Assembly (NCBI RefSeq): GCF_016775475.1
Contig: NZ_JAEUXJ010000001.1
Location: 806,001 to 870,000 of the forward strand
Direction of reading: 5' to 3'
From: Belnapia mucosa
GTDB taxonomy: Bacteria > Pseudomonadota > Alphaproteobacteria > Acetobacterales > Acetobacteraceae
DNA length: 64,000 nt
Part shown: piece after piece, positions 54,499 to 62,168 of the stretch
How the letters are laid out: each line of letters starts with the position of its first letter
Position numbering within the stretch: the first letter of the stretch is position 1
Made by a program: the position numbers and the translations under genes
Notes under the pieces: model-generated
The model's input: only the letters and a program-made list of their open reading frames with translations
Told to the model about the DNA's origin: nothing
Databases searched by the model: none

Positions 54499-54679
54499 CC
54501 GCGCTTCCCACGCAGGGCTGTCCAGACCCCAAAGTGCCGACCCTTGGGCTTTCCTTGCCCAGCACCGCCCTCAAATCCCTAGAGCATGTGTACTGGATTC
54601 CTGAGCACGGCCCCAATCGTGGTGAAATGGAGTTCTCCACCGGACCTGCCTCTGGTGTTCTCGGTTTTTTCGGCCGCGT
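54499..54679. other. Gap between recombinases, no gene seen
   Basis: This 181-base stretch between the convergent recombinase genes contains no supported frame. A T-run TTTTTT near 54,665 follows GGTGTTCTCGG, but no good stem was found. It could hold a second attachment site. Confidence 0.35.
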
Positions 54680-55705
54680 TCATAGGCCGACTTCGGACGA
54701 AGCGTTGTGCACGAACACCTCGCCGTCCCGGATGTACGTGCGCACGACCACCGACTTGTGGCGCGTCTGCTTGGCGATGCGGCGCTCCTCAATACCGTGC
54801 GCGGCGGCGCTCGTAGCGAACCCGGCCCTGAGGCTGTGGCCGCTGTAGATCGTTGGGTTGAGCCCAACCGCTGCGGCGAGCTTCTGCACGACCCGAGCGA
54901 CCGCGCGGTCATCCAGCGCGGTCGGAGCGACCCGGCCGTGCCGATCGACAGATCGGAACACTGCTCCCTCAGGGACGCTCCCGGCGATCAGCCACGCTTC
55001 CAGTGCCGCCACCGGGCACGTCGGCGAGCCGTCAACCCGCGCAACCCCTACCACCTCGCCCGCACCCTCCTGATCCTCCTTCGAGCGATGCAACGTGATC
55101 CGCACGCCCTCAGGGCCGAAGGCGAGGTCGCGGCGGTCGAGGCCGACGAGTTCGGAGCGGCGGAACGCGCCCGCAAAGCCAACGAGAAGGAGGGCGCGGT
55201 CGCGCAACCCGATTAGCGTCTCTACGTCACAGGCGGCGGTCATGCGACGGATGATGTCCGTCGTCGCGGGGGCGGCGCGGAACGGCGCCGTCCCGCGCTC
55301 GCGGCGAATGCCCGCCATCACGTCGCGCACTGTGGGGTGTCGGGTATCGAGTTGGTGCCCGGCCAGACGATGCGCGACGGCGATCGACGACATGCGACGG
55401 CTGAGCGTCGTCGGGGCGAGCGCAGCGGCGTGGGCGGCGAGGTAGGCGCCGACGATCTGTGGCGTGGCCGGGAGGGAGGCGAGACCGTCTGTCCGGCACC
55501 ACGCTTCGAAGTGCACCCAATCGGAGCGGTAGGCGCGGCGGGTGGCGGTGGCGCGCGAGGCCCGGGCGTAATCCTCGGCCCGAGCCCAGGCGATCAACGC
55601 CTCCGGCGATGCCGTCCGTGCTGCGTCGAAGGCATCGGCTAGTGCCGGGATCGTCGGGTCATCGGTAGCCTGACACCGATCCAGTCCCGACGAAGTTCCG
55701 CCCAT
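54680..55705 (-). CDS. Tyrosine recombinase/integrase
   Basis: The 341-residue protein has an N-terminal SAM-like domain (TRRAYRSDWVHFEAWCRTDG) and a catalytic domain with the full set: Arg182 in GAFRRSEL, Lys209 in HRSKED, His290 and Arg293 in YSGHSLRAGF, His316 in TRHKSV, and the nucleophile Tyr324 in RTYIRDG. The ATG at 55705 has AGGGG 5 bases upstream; a GTG at 55729 is the alternative. It faces the serine recombinase, so the island probably carries a second or nested element. Confidence 0.9.
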   Translation of the reverse strand: MGGTSSGLDRCQATDDPTIPALADAFDAARTASPEALIAWARAEDYARASRATATRRAYRSDWVHFEAWCRTDGLASLPATPQIVGAYLAAHAAALAPTTLSRRMSSIAVAHRLAGHQLDTRHPTVRDVMAGIRRERGTAPFRAAPATTDIIRRMTAACDVETLIGLRDRALLLVGFAGAFRRSELVGLDRRDLAFGPEGVRITLHRSKEDQEGAGEVVGVARVDGSPTCPVAALEAWLIAGSVPEGAVFRSVDRHGRVAPTALDDRAVARVVQKLAAAVGLNPTIYSGHSLRAGFATSAAAHGIEERRIAKQTRHKSVVVRTYIRDGEVFVHNASSEVGL

Positions 55706-55945
55706 CCGCGCCCCTGACGACCGATACACTTCGATTATCGGGCGCCAGCCTTCGGCCGGTCAACTCATTCTGTCGCCGGTTCCGCTTTGTGTTCCGGACG
55801 AGGGACGACTGCGCGGCCGACGGCGACCGCGAGCCAGCAATCTGAGACCCGGGAGGTGCCTGTACCTTGTCGAGGTCGCGCCGCGAGATCGGGAGGGAGA
55901 TGTACTGGCCGTCATCGTGCCGGTCCCGCGCGCGCCGCTACACCG
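55706..55945. other. Gap upstream of tyrosine recombinase
   Basis: No supported coding frame. It separates the integrase from the decayed P-loop remnant, and should hold the integrase promoter, which was not identified. Confidence 0.35.
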
Positions 55946-56418
55946 TCATGGGCTCGCCTCCGCGCCGCTGTCCTCCTTGGGGCGACCGCGCCCACGGTAC
56001 GTGCCGCTCGCTATCTTCTCGGCCTCTCGCGCTCTCGATGAGCCCGCATGCGCTCGGGGTTGGATTTGCGCCACTTTGCGTCCCGTACAGCGGCGGCCTC
56101 GCCGTCGAGCTTCTGGTGCTTCTGCGGGCGAACGATGTGGCCGATACCCACGTCAACGTACTGCAACTCCACTTCGGCCAGCCCGTGCTCCTCCACGAAC
56201 CTTTTGAGGAACCGGGCTTACTCGCCGTCATAGACGTTCCAGAAGCACGTGACGCCGAAGTCCGGACTGCGGATAATGCAGCGGTAGCAGAATTGCAGGA
56301 TGGCTTCGAACTCACGCGACCGGCGCACCGCCTCCTTATCGATGAGGGCCTTCTCCTCCTGCGGCGACAGCTTGGCGGAAAACAGGATCGAGGCGTGCTC
56401 GATGTCGTCGAGGCTCAC
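55946..56418 (-). pseudogene. Decayed C-terminal fragment of a second P-loop/helicase-like gene
   Basis: The translation starts at a GTG at 56418 (MSLDDIEHASILFSAKLSPQ) but meets an in-frame TAA at 56218-56220 after VYDGE. It then continues in the same frame (ARFLKRFVEEHGLAEVEL) to a TAG near 56011. A one-base shift near the repeat CGAGAGCGCGAGAG restores a frame ending GRGRPKEDSGAEASP at 55946. Nearly every segment aligns with the end of the intact protein at 58628-60154, which ends GRGRPTKDSGAEAST. Codons at the fragment start are open upstream to a TAA near 56,488. It lacks the P-loop half, so it is not functional. Confidence 0.78.
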
Positions 56419-56515
56419 AAGGCGAGATGCAACGCCGACTGCGGCCGACGCAAAAAGCGCTTCGCAATGCGAACTTTAATGGTTCTCCGTACGGCACACG
56501 CCCGGCTCGGGGCGT

Positions 56516-57228
56516 TCATCCGCGCCACCGTGCTAGTACGTCGCCATTGTCCAGCAACTCCAATTCTGGCCGCGGACCGGGCAGCGCGGCGACAGCCTGT
56601 CGCAACGAGGCGAGCCGCCCGACATGCGGGTGGTCCAGAGTTGAAATTCCTCCGAAGGGCCGAGCCACCGCGCTAGAACGTTGCCTTCGGCCAACACATT
56701 GAGGATAGGAATCGAGCCGGGCAGTGCCCCGACGACCTGCTTCATCATCACCAATCGCTCGACGAGCAGGTCGGCGGGAGTGGTGCGCCAAACGATAATA
56801 GGCCGCCTAGCACGGCGCAGGTCCACGACTCCGACGACGCGCTCTGGCGCGATGATGCCGAAGTAGACCCACCAGCGAGCGGACTTGCCGCTCCCCGTAC
56901 GGTCGAGTGCCTGGTACAAACGACTGTCGAGGTGCCGCTGGCCCCAATCGGGCCAATGGTGCAAGCTGCCGTCGGCGGCATCGAGTTCGACCGTGATGCG
57001 TACCTCTCTTTTCGCCTCGATCAAGCCGTGCCCCGCGGGATCGGTGTCGTCCGTCAGCCAGACCCCTTGCATCACCCTCTGAAACGTTAAGGAAACCTCG
57101 CCGAATGCAAGACCGCGGGCGGCGATCGAGCCAAGGCGAGAATAGGAGGTGTAGTGGTGCAGCCGCCGAGTGGCGGCGCCGGGCGGTGTTGTATTCGGCA
57201 AGGAAATACTCTCCCGTTCCGGCGCCAC
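56516..57228 (-). pseudogene. Frameshifted gene of unknown function with a tandem 45-residue duplication
   Basis: The N-terminal part has RRLHHYTSYSRLGSIAARGL and GVWLTDDTDPAGHGLIEAKR, a pattern of uncharacterised proteins that loosely resembles ADP-ribosyltransferase-like folds (weak). The C-terminal part contains two copies of one unit: VWRTTPADLLVERLV and MKQVVGALPGSIPILNVL to VLARWLG, then LWTTHPHVGRLASLRQAVA to VLARWRG. The second copy is reached only if one base is added near 56,625-56,634, so the gene seems to have lost one base. Start GTG at 57228 or a TTG about 8 codons later. Confidence 0.62.
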
Positions 57229-57299
57229 GTCTGCGCCGGGTCACTATCGATTTGGTTGCTCAATGCCGTTGCGGTTTCGGGCGGGGCTGCGGAACCGTT

Positions 57300-57536
57300 C
57301 TAAGATTTCACTTCTGGCAGGTCGTCACAGGTGTCTCCGGCGTTATGGACGGAGCCCTTCGCGGCGCGCTCCAACTCAGCCTTGCTGTCGAACGGCCGCC
57401 AGACGAATTTCACGGGCACGGCCTTTCCGGTTTCGATGACGGCCGCCAGCAACTCCTAGCCGGAGATGATCACCTTATTCTTGCGATCGCCCCGCACATA
57501 CCCGAACACCACTTCGAAGTCCCGTTGATGACTCAT
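57300..57536 (-). pseudogene. Small gene interrupted by an in-frame TAG
   Basis: A strong AGGAGG lies about 9 bases before the ATG at 57536. The product reads MSHQRDFEVVFGYVRGDRKN then KVIISG, then a TAG at 57456-57458, then continues in frame with ELLAAVIETGKAVPVKFVW and RPFDSKAELERAAKGS to a TAG at 57300-57302. The part after the stop is as protein-like as the part before, so a sense codon seems to have mutated. Readthrough is possible but unsupported. No family is recognised. Full length would be 78 codons. Confidence 0.55.
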
Positions 57537-57949
57537 GCTCTCGCCTCCTCTCGACGTCGCAAGCAGCCGGTTTGCAACACGCGCTTGCGAACCATGACTA
57601 CGATCGGGCTTGGCTCGACGTAAAGCGGACCGGCAAAGGCGGCCGCCCACGGAACTGCGACAGGAGAGAGGGCTCCGATAGGCTTCTAGTCGATTGAAAT
57701 CGCAGCGCATTGATGATCATCGCTGCTCTCGCTTGCTGCTGCTGGAACACTGACCGCCGAGGGAGGCTGCGTGTTGTAGCTGGGGCGGCACAATCTCAAC
57801 TCAGCCCTGCTAAGTGCAAGAAGAATAACGGTTTCTGGGATTGTTGTGAGTGCAGTCTCGTGGCAGGGACGCCTGCTAAGCCTCTGTTTCAGGCGGTTTT
57901 TTGTAGGGTGGTGCACGTCCGTTCGGTCGTCATTCACGGCGTCCTAGTC
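57537..57949. other. 413-base stretch with no gene; one hairpin with T-run
   Basis: Several open frames exist on both strands but none has a ribosome binding site or protein-like composition. It holds the terminator-like hairpin at 57870-57902. Confidence 0.4.
57870..57902 (+). terminator. Orphan rho-independent terminator-like hairpin
   Basis: CGCCTG (57870-57875) and CAGGCG (57890-57895) flank a 14-base loop and are followed by GTTTTTT. On the plus strand no gene ends just upstream, so it could terminate an unseen small RNA. Confidence 0.42.
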
Positions 57950-58144
57950 CTACGTGTTCTCCACTTTGATCTTGTACAAGGTCAGTGTCACGAAGGTCCC
58001 ACGGTTCCGGAGCGCCTGAACGGCATCCTCTACCTCGACGCAGCGCTCGGCCCGGTATTCCACTGCCCCGGCAGGCCGGTCGAGTGCTGGGCGGCCGAGG
58101 CCAAACCGCCCCTGCGAATCCTCGTAGACGAGACAGCGGATGTG
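57950..58144 (-). pseudogene. Gene fragment, C-terminal end only
   Basis: The minus frame reads HIRCLVYEDSQGRFGLGRPA, then AVEYRAERCVEVEDAVQALR and TFVTLTLYKIKVENT to a TAG at 57950. The composition is convincingly protein-like, but the frame is closed by TAG directly upstream and contains no start before GTG in the middle. It appears to be the tail of a gene whose front has been lost. No family recognised. Confidence 0.35.
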
Positions 58145-58401
58145 CTAGGCCGCTCGGGAGGGTGTGCGTCACCCCCAGCCGCTTGGCGGCACCCAACCGA
58201 GGGCTATTTGCGCTATGATGACCGGGGACCGATGAAGATCGTCCATCAGCGGTTTCCGACCTCTGCATTGTCATGGTGTTGGAGGACCCAAGCCGCCCGA
58301 GCAAGCGGACCCACACGATGGCGATGTAGCGCCGAAGCCAGAGCCGAGACTTCCGAACATCTGCGCTACTGCGGCTGAGCCGACGTTCGAGGCCGATCGG
58401 T

Positions 58402-58590
58402 TTACTGTGCACCTCCGGACGCTTCACCCTCCGCCGGGATACCAGCGATCAGGGCACCAAGGCCGTCGCTTGCGTCCCGAGCGGAGGCGAGAACGCTCCT
58501 AGCACGGCGGACGCGATTGACGTTGGTCAAATCCGCCCGCAGCAGAATGGGGTTCACCTTTCGGGCCAGTCCGGCGAAGTCGGCCAACAC
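58402..58590 (-). CDS. Small hypothetical protein downstream of the P-loop gene
   Basis: GAGGAGG lies 8 bases before a GTG at 58590, supporting a 62-residue product (MLADFAGLARKVNPILLRAD...). It has two helical, Arg/Ala-rich segments and an acidic, Gly-rich end. The open frame extends upstream into the P-loop gene without support. It probably follows that gene in one transcript, starting 38 bases after its stop. No family recognised. Confidence 0.5.
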   Translation of the reverse strand: MLADFAGLARKVNPILLRADLTNVNRVRRARSVLASARDASDGLGALIAGIPAEGEASGGAQ

Positions 58591-58627
58591 GCGCTGGGCC
58601 TCCTCGACGTCGCGCGGCGCGCCGCCG

Positions 58628-60154
58628 TCACGTGCTTGCCTCCGCGCCGCTGTCCTTCGTCGGGCGACCGCGACCCCTGACCGTCCCGGCAGCTTCCCTC
58701 GCTGCGCGCTCCTTCTCGCGCTGCCGCTGCTTCCTTTCCCGGTCTGCTGCCCGGCGCTCCGTCTCACGTTCCTCGAACGACTTCTCCGATTGAGCCGCCT
58801 TGGCGCCCGGCCGAGGCCCGGGCTTGGGCCGCTCCACGTCGAGGATGCCAGCCTCATGCACGGGCTCCAAAGTTACATCCTCAGAGATGCCCTCGCTGCG
58901 AAGCATCTCAGCCAACGTCTCGGCCTGTCCGCGGTCATAGAGGTAAACGGTGTAGATGCTGTCGAACTCCGCCATGCGGATCGCACCGCGCATGACAAAC
59001 TGCCAGATGTCCTCCTGCTCGCGGGCGCGTTCTACCTCCTCGCGCGTCAGTCCAAACACGTTTAGCAGGATGGAGTCCTCCGGCCGCACCTTGCTGCTGT
59101 AGATGAACGCGCATGAGGTGTGGCGCCGGTATAGATTGGAGCCCGCAACCTTGGGGCGGACCTGCTCGCCATCCAGGCGTCGTTCGAAGTAGCTCACCAC
59201 CTCGTTGTTTCCACTCCAATAGCCAAGGTCATGCACGCCTTCGAGGTGGCGGCAGACGGCGGCAAGGCAGCGCTTGCCCTCTCGGGACTTCTTCGGGTCC
59301 TTGGGGAACCACCACTCGGTCGAGGCTCGATGTCCATGCGTGAAGTAGCGGATGCGGACCTTGGGCTTCCCTGCGCGGTTGTTGGCCTCAACCTCCCTCC
59401 GTACGAACTCCACCTCCTCGCCGGACCACTTCCGGGTCGTTAGATGGGTCAGGCTGTGGAAGAAGCCCGCGCCCGCGATCATCGACGTGGCAAAGGGCGC
59501 CAACTCAGCGGGCGTCCAAGCCGACCACCACCGCACGGTCCGGTCGCGGTCTCGGGCATCGCGCCAATCTGGCACGTCAACGAAGATACCCTGAGGGGAT
59601 TTGGCCCGCTTGTGGAAAGCCAAGACTCCCTTGACCAGATCGTCGGCCATCATGTCGGACATCGACGGTGCATTGCCGCTCAGCGAGACGAGATGCCACT
59701 CCGTCCCCTCAACCGGCGAAAGATCGTAGGACGCTTCGAAGAAGCGCGACGACGATGGAATGCGGAATTCGCCAGCGACCGTCGCCGACGGCACCTCATC
59801 AATCCGAACGTGCCACGGCCTGCTGCTCGCGCATGCGAAATCTGTGGCCATCATGCCCTCGTGGGTGACGACGAGGATGACATGTGGCAGCAAAGAGTAT
59901 GCTTCGATAGCTTCGGCAATCTCGCGGTTGATGCTCGCTGAGCGGCGTCGTGCCACCCGGCTGTGGATCGCAAGGATCACCGGCCGAGTGCCTGACTTGG
60001 CCGCCTTGTTGTGAAGGTCCCCCAGCTTCTCATCGATCAACTCCGTGGTCGGCAAGGCGAACACGTAACGGCCCGGAACGCTCGTCATCTCGACCAGCAA
60101 CTCTTTGGTCTTGCCGCATCCCGGCGGTCCGACCAGCACATCTACTCGAATCAA
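58628..60154 (-). CDS. P-loop NTPase, helicase-like, with basic AT-hook-like tail
   Basis: The 508-residue protein has a Walker A motif GPPGCGKT (residues 9-16) at the very N-terminus, VTHEGMMATDF, and a Walker B-like acidic pair in WHVRIDEVPS (D119, E120), resembling the DEAD-like superfamily 1/2 layout. The last 90 residues are a highly charged Arg/Glu/Lys coil ending GRGRPTKDSG, an AT-hook-like DNA-binding motif. A TTG at 60154 with GGAGATGATAC upstream is the start. Functional role in the element (replication, transfer or defence) is not identifiable. A truncated paralogue lies at 55946-56418. Confidence 0.78.
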   Translation of the reverse strand: MIRVDVLVGPPGCGKTKELLVEMTSVPGRYVFALPTTELIDEKLGDLHNKAAKSGTRPVILAIHSRVARRRSASINREIAEAIEAYSLLPHVILVVTHEGMMATDFACASSRPWHVRIDEVPSATVAGEFRIPSSSRFFEASYDLSPVEGTEWHLVSLSGNAPSMSDMMADDLVKGVLAFHKRAKSPQGIFVDVPDWRDARDRDRTVRWWSAWTPAELAPFATSMIAGAGFFHSLTHLTTRKWSGEEVEFVRREVEANNRAGKPKVRIRYFTHGHRASTEWWFPKDPKKSREGKRCLAAVCRHLEGVHDLGYWSGNNEVVSYFERRLDGEQVRPKVAGSNLYRRHTSCAFIYSSKVRPEDSILLNVFGLTREEVERAREQEDIWQFVMRGAIRMAEFDSIYTVYLYDRGQAETLAEMLRSEGISEDVTLEPVHEAGILDVERPKPGPRPGAKAAQSEKSFEERETERRAADRERKQRQREKERAAREAAGTVRGRGRPTKDSGAEAST

Positions 60155-60239
60155 GTATCATCTCCAATGTGGTTGCCGCACGAAGGCGGCGAGTCGTGAA
60201 TGGCTCAAATGGATAGGCGCCGGATAATGCGTCCGGCGC

Positions 60240-60491
60240 GTGTCTATAGAGGAATTGCTCGTGACGTATTTATCCCGAAGGCCCGTGCATGAGCGCGCCC
60301 GCTACGCGGCCGCAGGTGCATCATACCTGCTCGACATGTGCAAAATCGACCATTCAATCACTACGAACCCACACCGCATGACCGACCGGGCACGCGACGA
60401 TGCGCGACTGCGCGCGAAGCGCGTAGGCGCGTGGAGGAGCGAGGGCGCCGAAGGCGTCCGCTGGCCGCGAGGTCAGGCGCAGGCCGTGTGA
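60240..60491 (+). CDS. Short hypothetical frame
   Basis: A GTG at 60240 opens an 83-residue frame whose first 45 residues (MSIEELLVTYLSRRPVHERA, then RYAAAGASYLLDMCKID) look helical and protein-like. The second half is Arg-rich and of doubtful quality. No clear ribosome binding site. The frame overlaps the inverted repeat at 60468-60538. Confidence 0.3.
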   Translation: MSIEELLVTYLSRRPVHERARYAAAGASYLLDMCKIDHSITTNPHRMTDRARDDARLRAKRVGAWRSEGAEGVRWPRGQAQAV

Positions 60492-60538
60492 CGCCTGCGG
60501 GGCGTAGCCCCATGCGGGCGGCACTCGGTCTGACCTCG
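60468..60538. ncRNA. Nested inverted repeats, possible structured RNA or origin/att site
   Basis: CGAGGTCAG (60468-60476) pairs perfectly with CTGACCTCG (60530-60538). Inside, CGCAGGC (60478-60484) pairs with GCCTGCG (60493-60499) around an 8-base loop, and GGGC (60500-60503) pairs with GCCC (60507-60510) around GTA. Together they fold as a closed multi-branch structure. There is no T-run after it. It is not a tRNA. Confidence 0.4.
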
Positions 60539-61293
60539 TAGTTCGTGTGTCGCTCGCCATGTGACATCGACGCATGCCACCGGCTGGCGCATCAGCAGCG
60601 CGGAATACACGGCAGATGAGGCGCCATGAGCCAACGGACTGGCAGCACATCCGGCGTAGGACCAAGCCGCGATGACGTATTACTCAGTCATGAACTCAGT
60701 GGCCGCACCGGGGCGAGATCGCGCGAGGCGCGCTCCCGCCCGACGCAAGCAGACTCGACAGGAAGCGGGCCAAGGCCCTCGTCGAACAAGGCGTCGCGGG
60801 CTCCGCCTTGTCCGCCGTTCCCATCGTGTCGCTTGCTCCGCATCCGTGTTCTCGTCGAGCAGTCAGTAGTGCAGTGATGCATGCCACGTCGAACAGGTCG
60901 CTGGACGCAAGCGGGTTCGAGAATTGCTGTCGCGGGCCGAGCGATGGCTTCGCTTGACACGCAGCGGACAGATTTCCTCCATTCGACGAGAGTCATCACT
61001 CACAGCGGGACACAGGGCGGCACGACGCGATATCCTGCGACGCCGCCGCTCTGCACGCATAGATGGCTTCGTTCGGGGGCAAGATGGTCGCCACCGAGCC
61101 CCCGGGCGCCATTTAGAGGTATGCCATGCGCCTCCACCTAAACCCGCATCCGCTGGACGGGCGATGCCCGACCGGACTTCGCTGCTGCCGAGCGCTGGGC
61201 ACGGTTTCCTTTGACATAGACGCCGCGGCAGGTCCGGACTAGGGGCGTCGGGCCAGCCGATGTCGGGCGGGTTCCGGCGACACGGAGGGCGCC
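60539..61293. other. About 750 bases with no supported gene
   Basis: Short frames on both strands lack ribosome binding sites and protein-like composition. The nested inverted repeat sits at its left end. This may be a regulatory or origin region of the element, or degraded sequence. Confidence 0.4.
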
Positions 61294-61647
61294 ATGTACG
61301 TTGTGATCCGGAAATACGCCTCGGGCGGGCAGCCTGAGGAGATCGCGCACAGGGTGGGCAAGGGCCTAATTCGGGTGCTCAGGGAGCAGCCCGGCTTCCG
61401 GGCCTACTACGCCTTCGTCAGCGAGGACGGGCAACCGATCGCCGTTAGCGTTTGCGACAGCCGCGACGCAGCCCTGCGGGCGAATGAGAGGGCGCAGGCG
61501 TGGGTGGCCGCCAACATGCGCGACATCATCCCCGACCCGCCAGAGGTGCTGATGGGGCCGATGCTCGTCGATGCGGCGGCCTTCGAGGAGAAAGTGGATC
61601 GCAGCAGGTCGTCACAGGCCGAGCCCTGGCTGGACGGCGGCGTCTGA
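61294..61647 (+). CDS. ABM-like ferredoxin-fold protein (hypothetical)
   Basis: The 117-residue product (MYVVIRKYASGGQPEEIAHR, then GFRAYYAFVSEDGQPIAVSV, RDAALRANERAQAWVAANM) has the pattern of antibiotic-biosynthesis-monooxygenase-like dimeric alpha/beta-barrel proteins of unknown function. GGAGG lies 6 bases before the ATG. The C-terminal 25 residues are an extra tail. The gene looks intact despite the decayed surroundings. Confidence 0.7.
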   Translation: MYVVIRKYASGGQPEEIAHRVGKGLIRVLREQPGFRAYYAFVSEDGQPIAVSVCDSRDAALRANERAQAWVAANMRDIIPDPPEVLMGPMLVDAAAFEEKVDRSRSSQAEPWLDGGV

Positions 61648-61711
61648 GCCCAGGCTCGGGCTTTCGGGATAACTCGCCGCTGGGGTGGCCTCCTCAGCCG
61701 CTCGCGCCGGG

Positions 61712-62089
61712 TCAATGCCTTCGGTCAACGAGTGCCGCTCGTAGCCGCCTGATCAGCGCGGTATCTTTCACCGCAACGGCGAGCACCGCCCGCGCTCCGT
61801 CGAGCGTCGCCACCAGCACGGCAGCGAAGTCGCGCTCGCCCATGTGGCGGCGCGCCAGTCGGTCGAGAAAAGGCGCAATCCGCTCGCTCTCGCTGGTTCG
61901 CTCGACGGAGAACACAGCGAGGTGCCAGCCTTCGGTCTTGGGCAAGGCCGCAAGTGCAGCACGCTTCATAGTGGCCGCGAGGTCCGCGTCGGCAGTCACG
62001 CGAAACGTGCGTCCGACATCTCGGACCTCGCCCAGGTAGGCGCGGATGCGCACCGTCCGCGCGCCGTCCAATTCTGTGTTCCTGCTCAT
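61712..62089 (-). CDS. Conserved hypothetical protein
   Basis: The 125-residue frame from 62089 has alternating strand and helix segments (TVRIRAYLGEVRDVGRTFRV, then GWHLAVFSVERTSESERIAP and ARRHMGERDFAAVLVATLDG). A long open frame upstream is not supported. No ribosome binding site is evident, so the start is uncertain. No family is recognised. It is the lower of two neighbouring minus-strand genes, with 79 bases between. Confidence 0.5.
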   Translation of the reverse strand: MSRNTELDGARTVRIRAYLGEVRDVGRTFRVTADADLAATMKRAALAALPKTEGWHLAVFSVERTSESERIAPFLDRLARRHMGERDFAAVLVATLDGARAVLAVAVKDTALIRRLRAALVDRRH

Positions 62090-62168
62090 CCCGGCATGTT
62101 GGCACGGGTCAGTGGGGTAGGGGGAGGCCATGACCCAGCCGCCGATCCCCGCCTGCCGCCCACTGGGC

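Noticed and set aside
54499..54679. Insertion sequence remnant between the recombinases
   Set aside because: The stretch looks foreign, but no transposase motif or terminal inverted repeat could be recognised.
57930..58427. 165-residue minus-strand frame
   Set aside because: Arg/Ser/Pro-rich and inconsistent with a second, more protein-like frame in the same place (57950-58144).
60354..60999. Minus-strand frames of about 100 residues in the gene-free stretch
   Set aside because: Arg/Cys-rich, without ribosome binding sites and not conserved in pattern; treated as noncoding.
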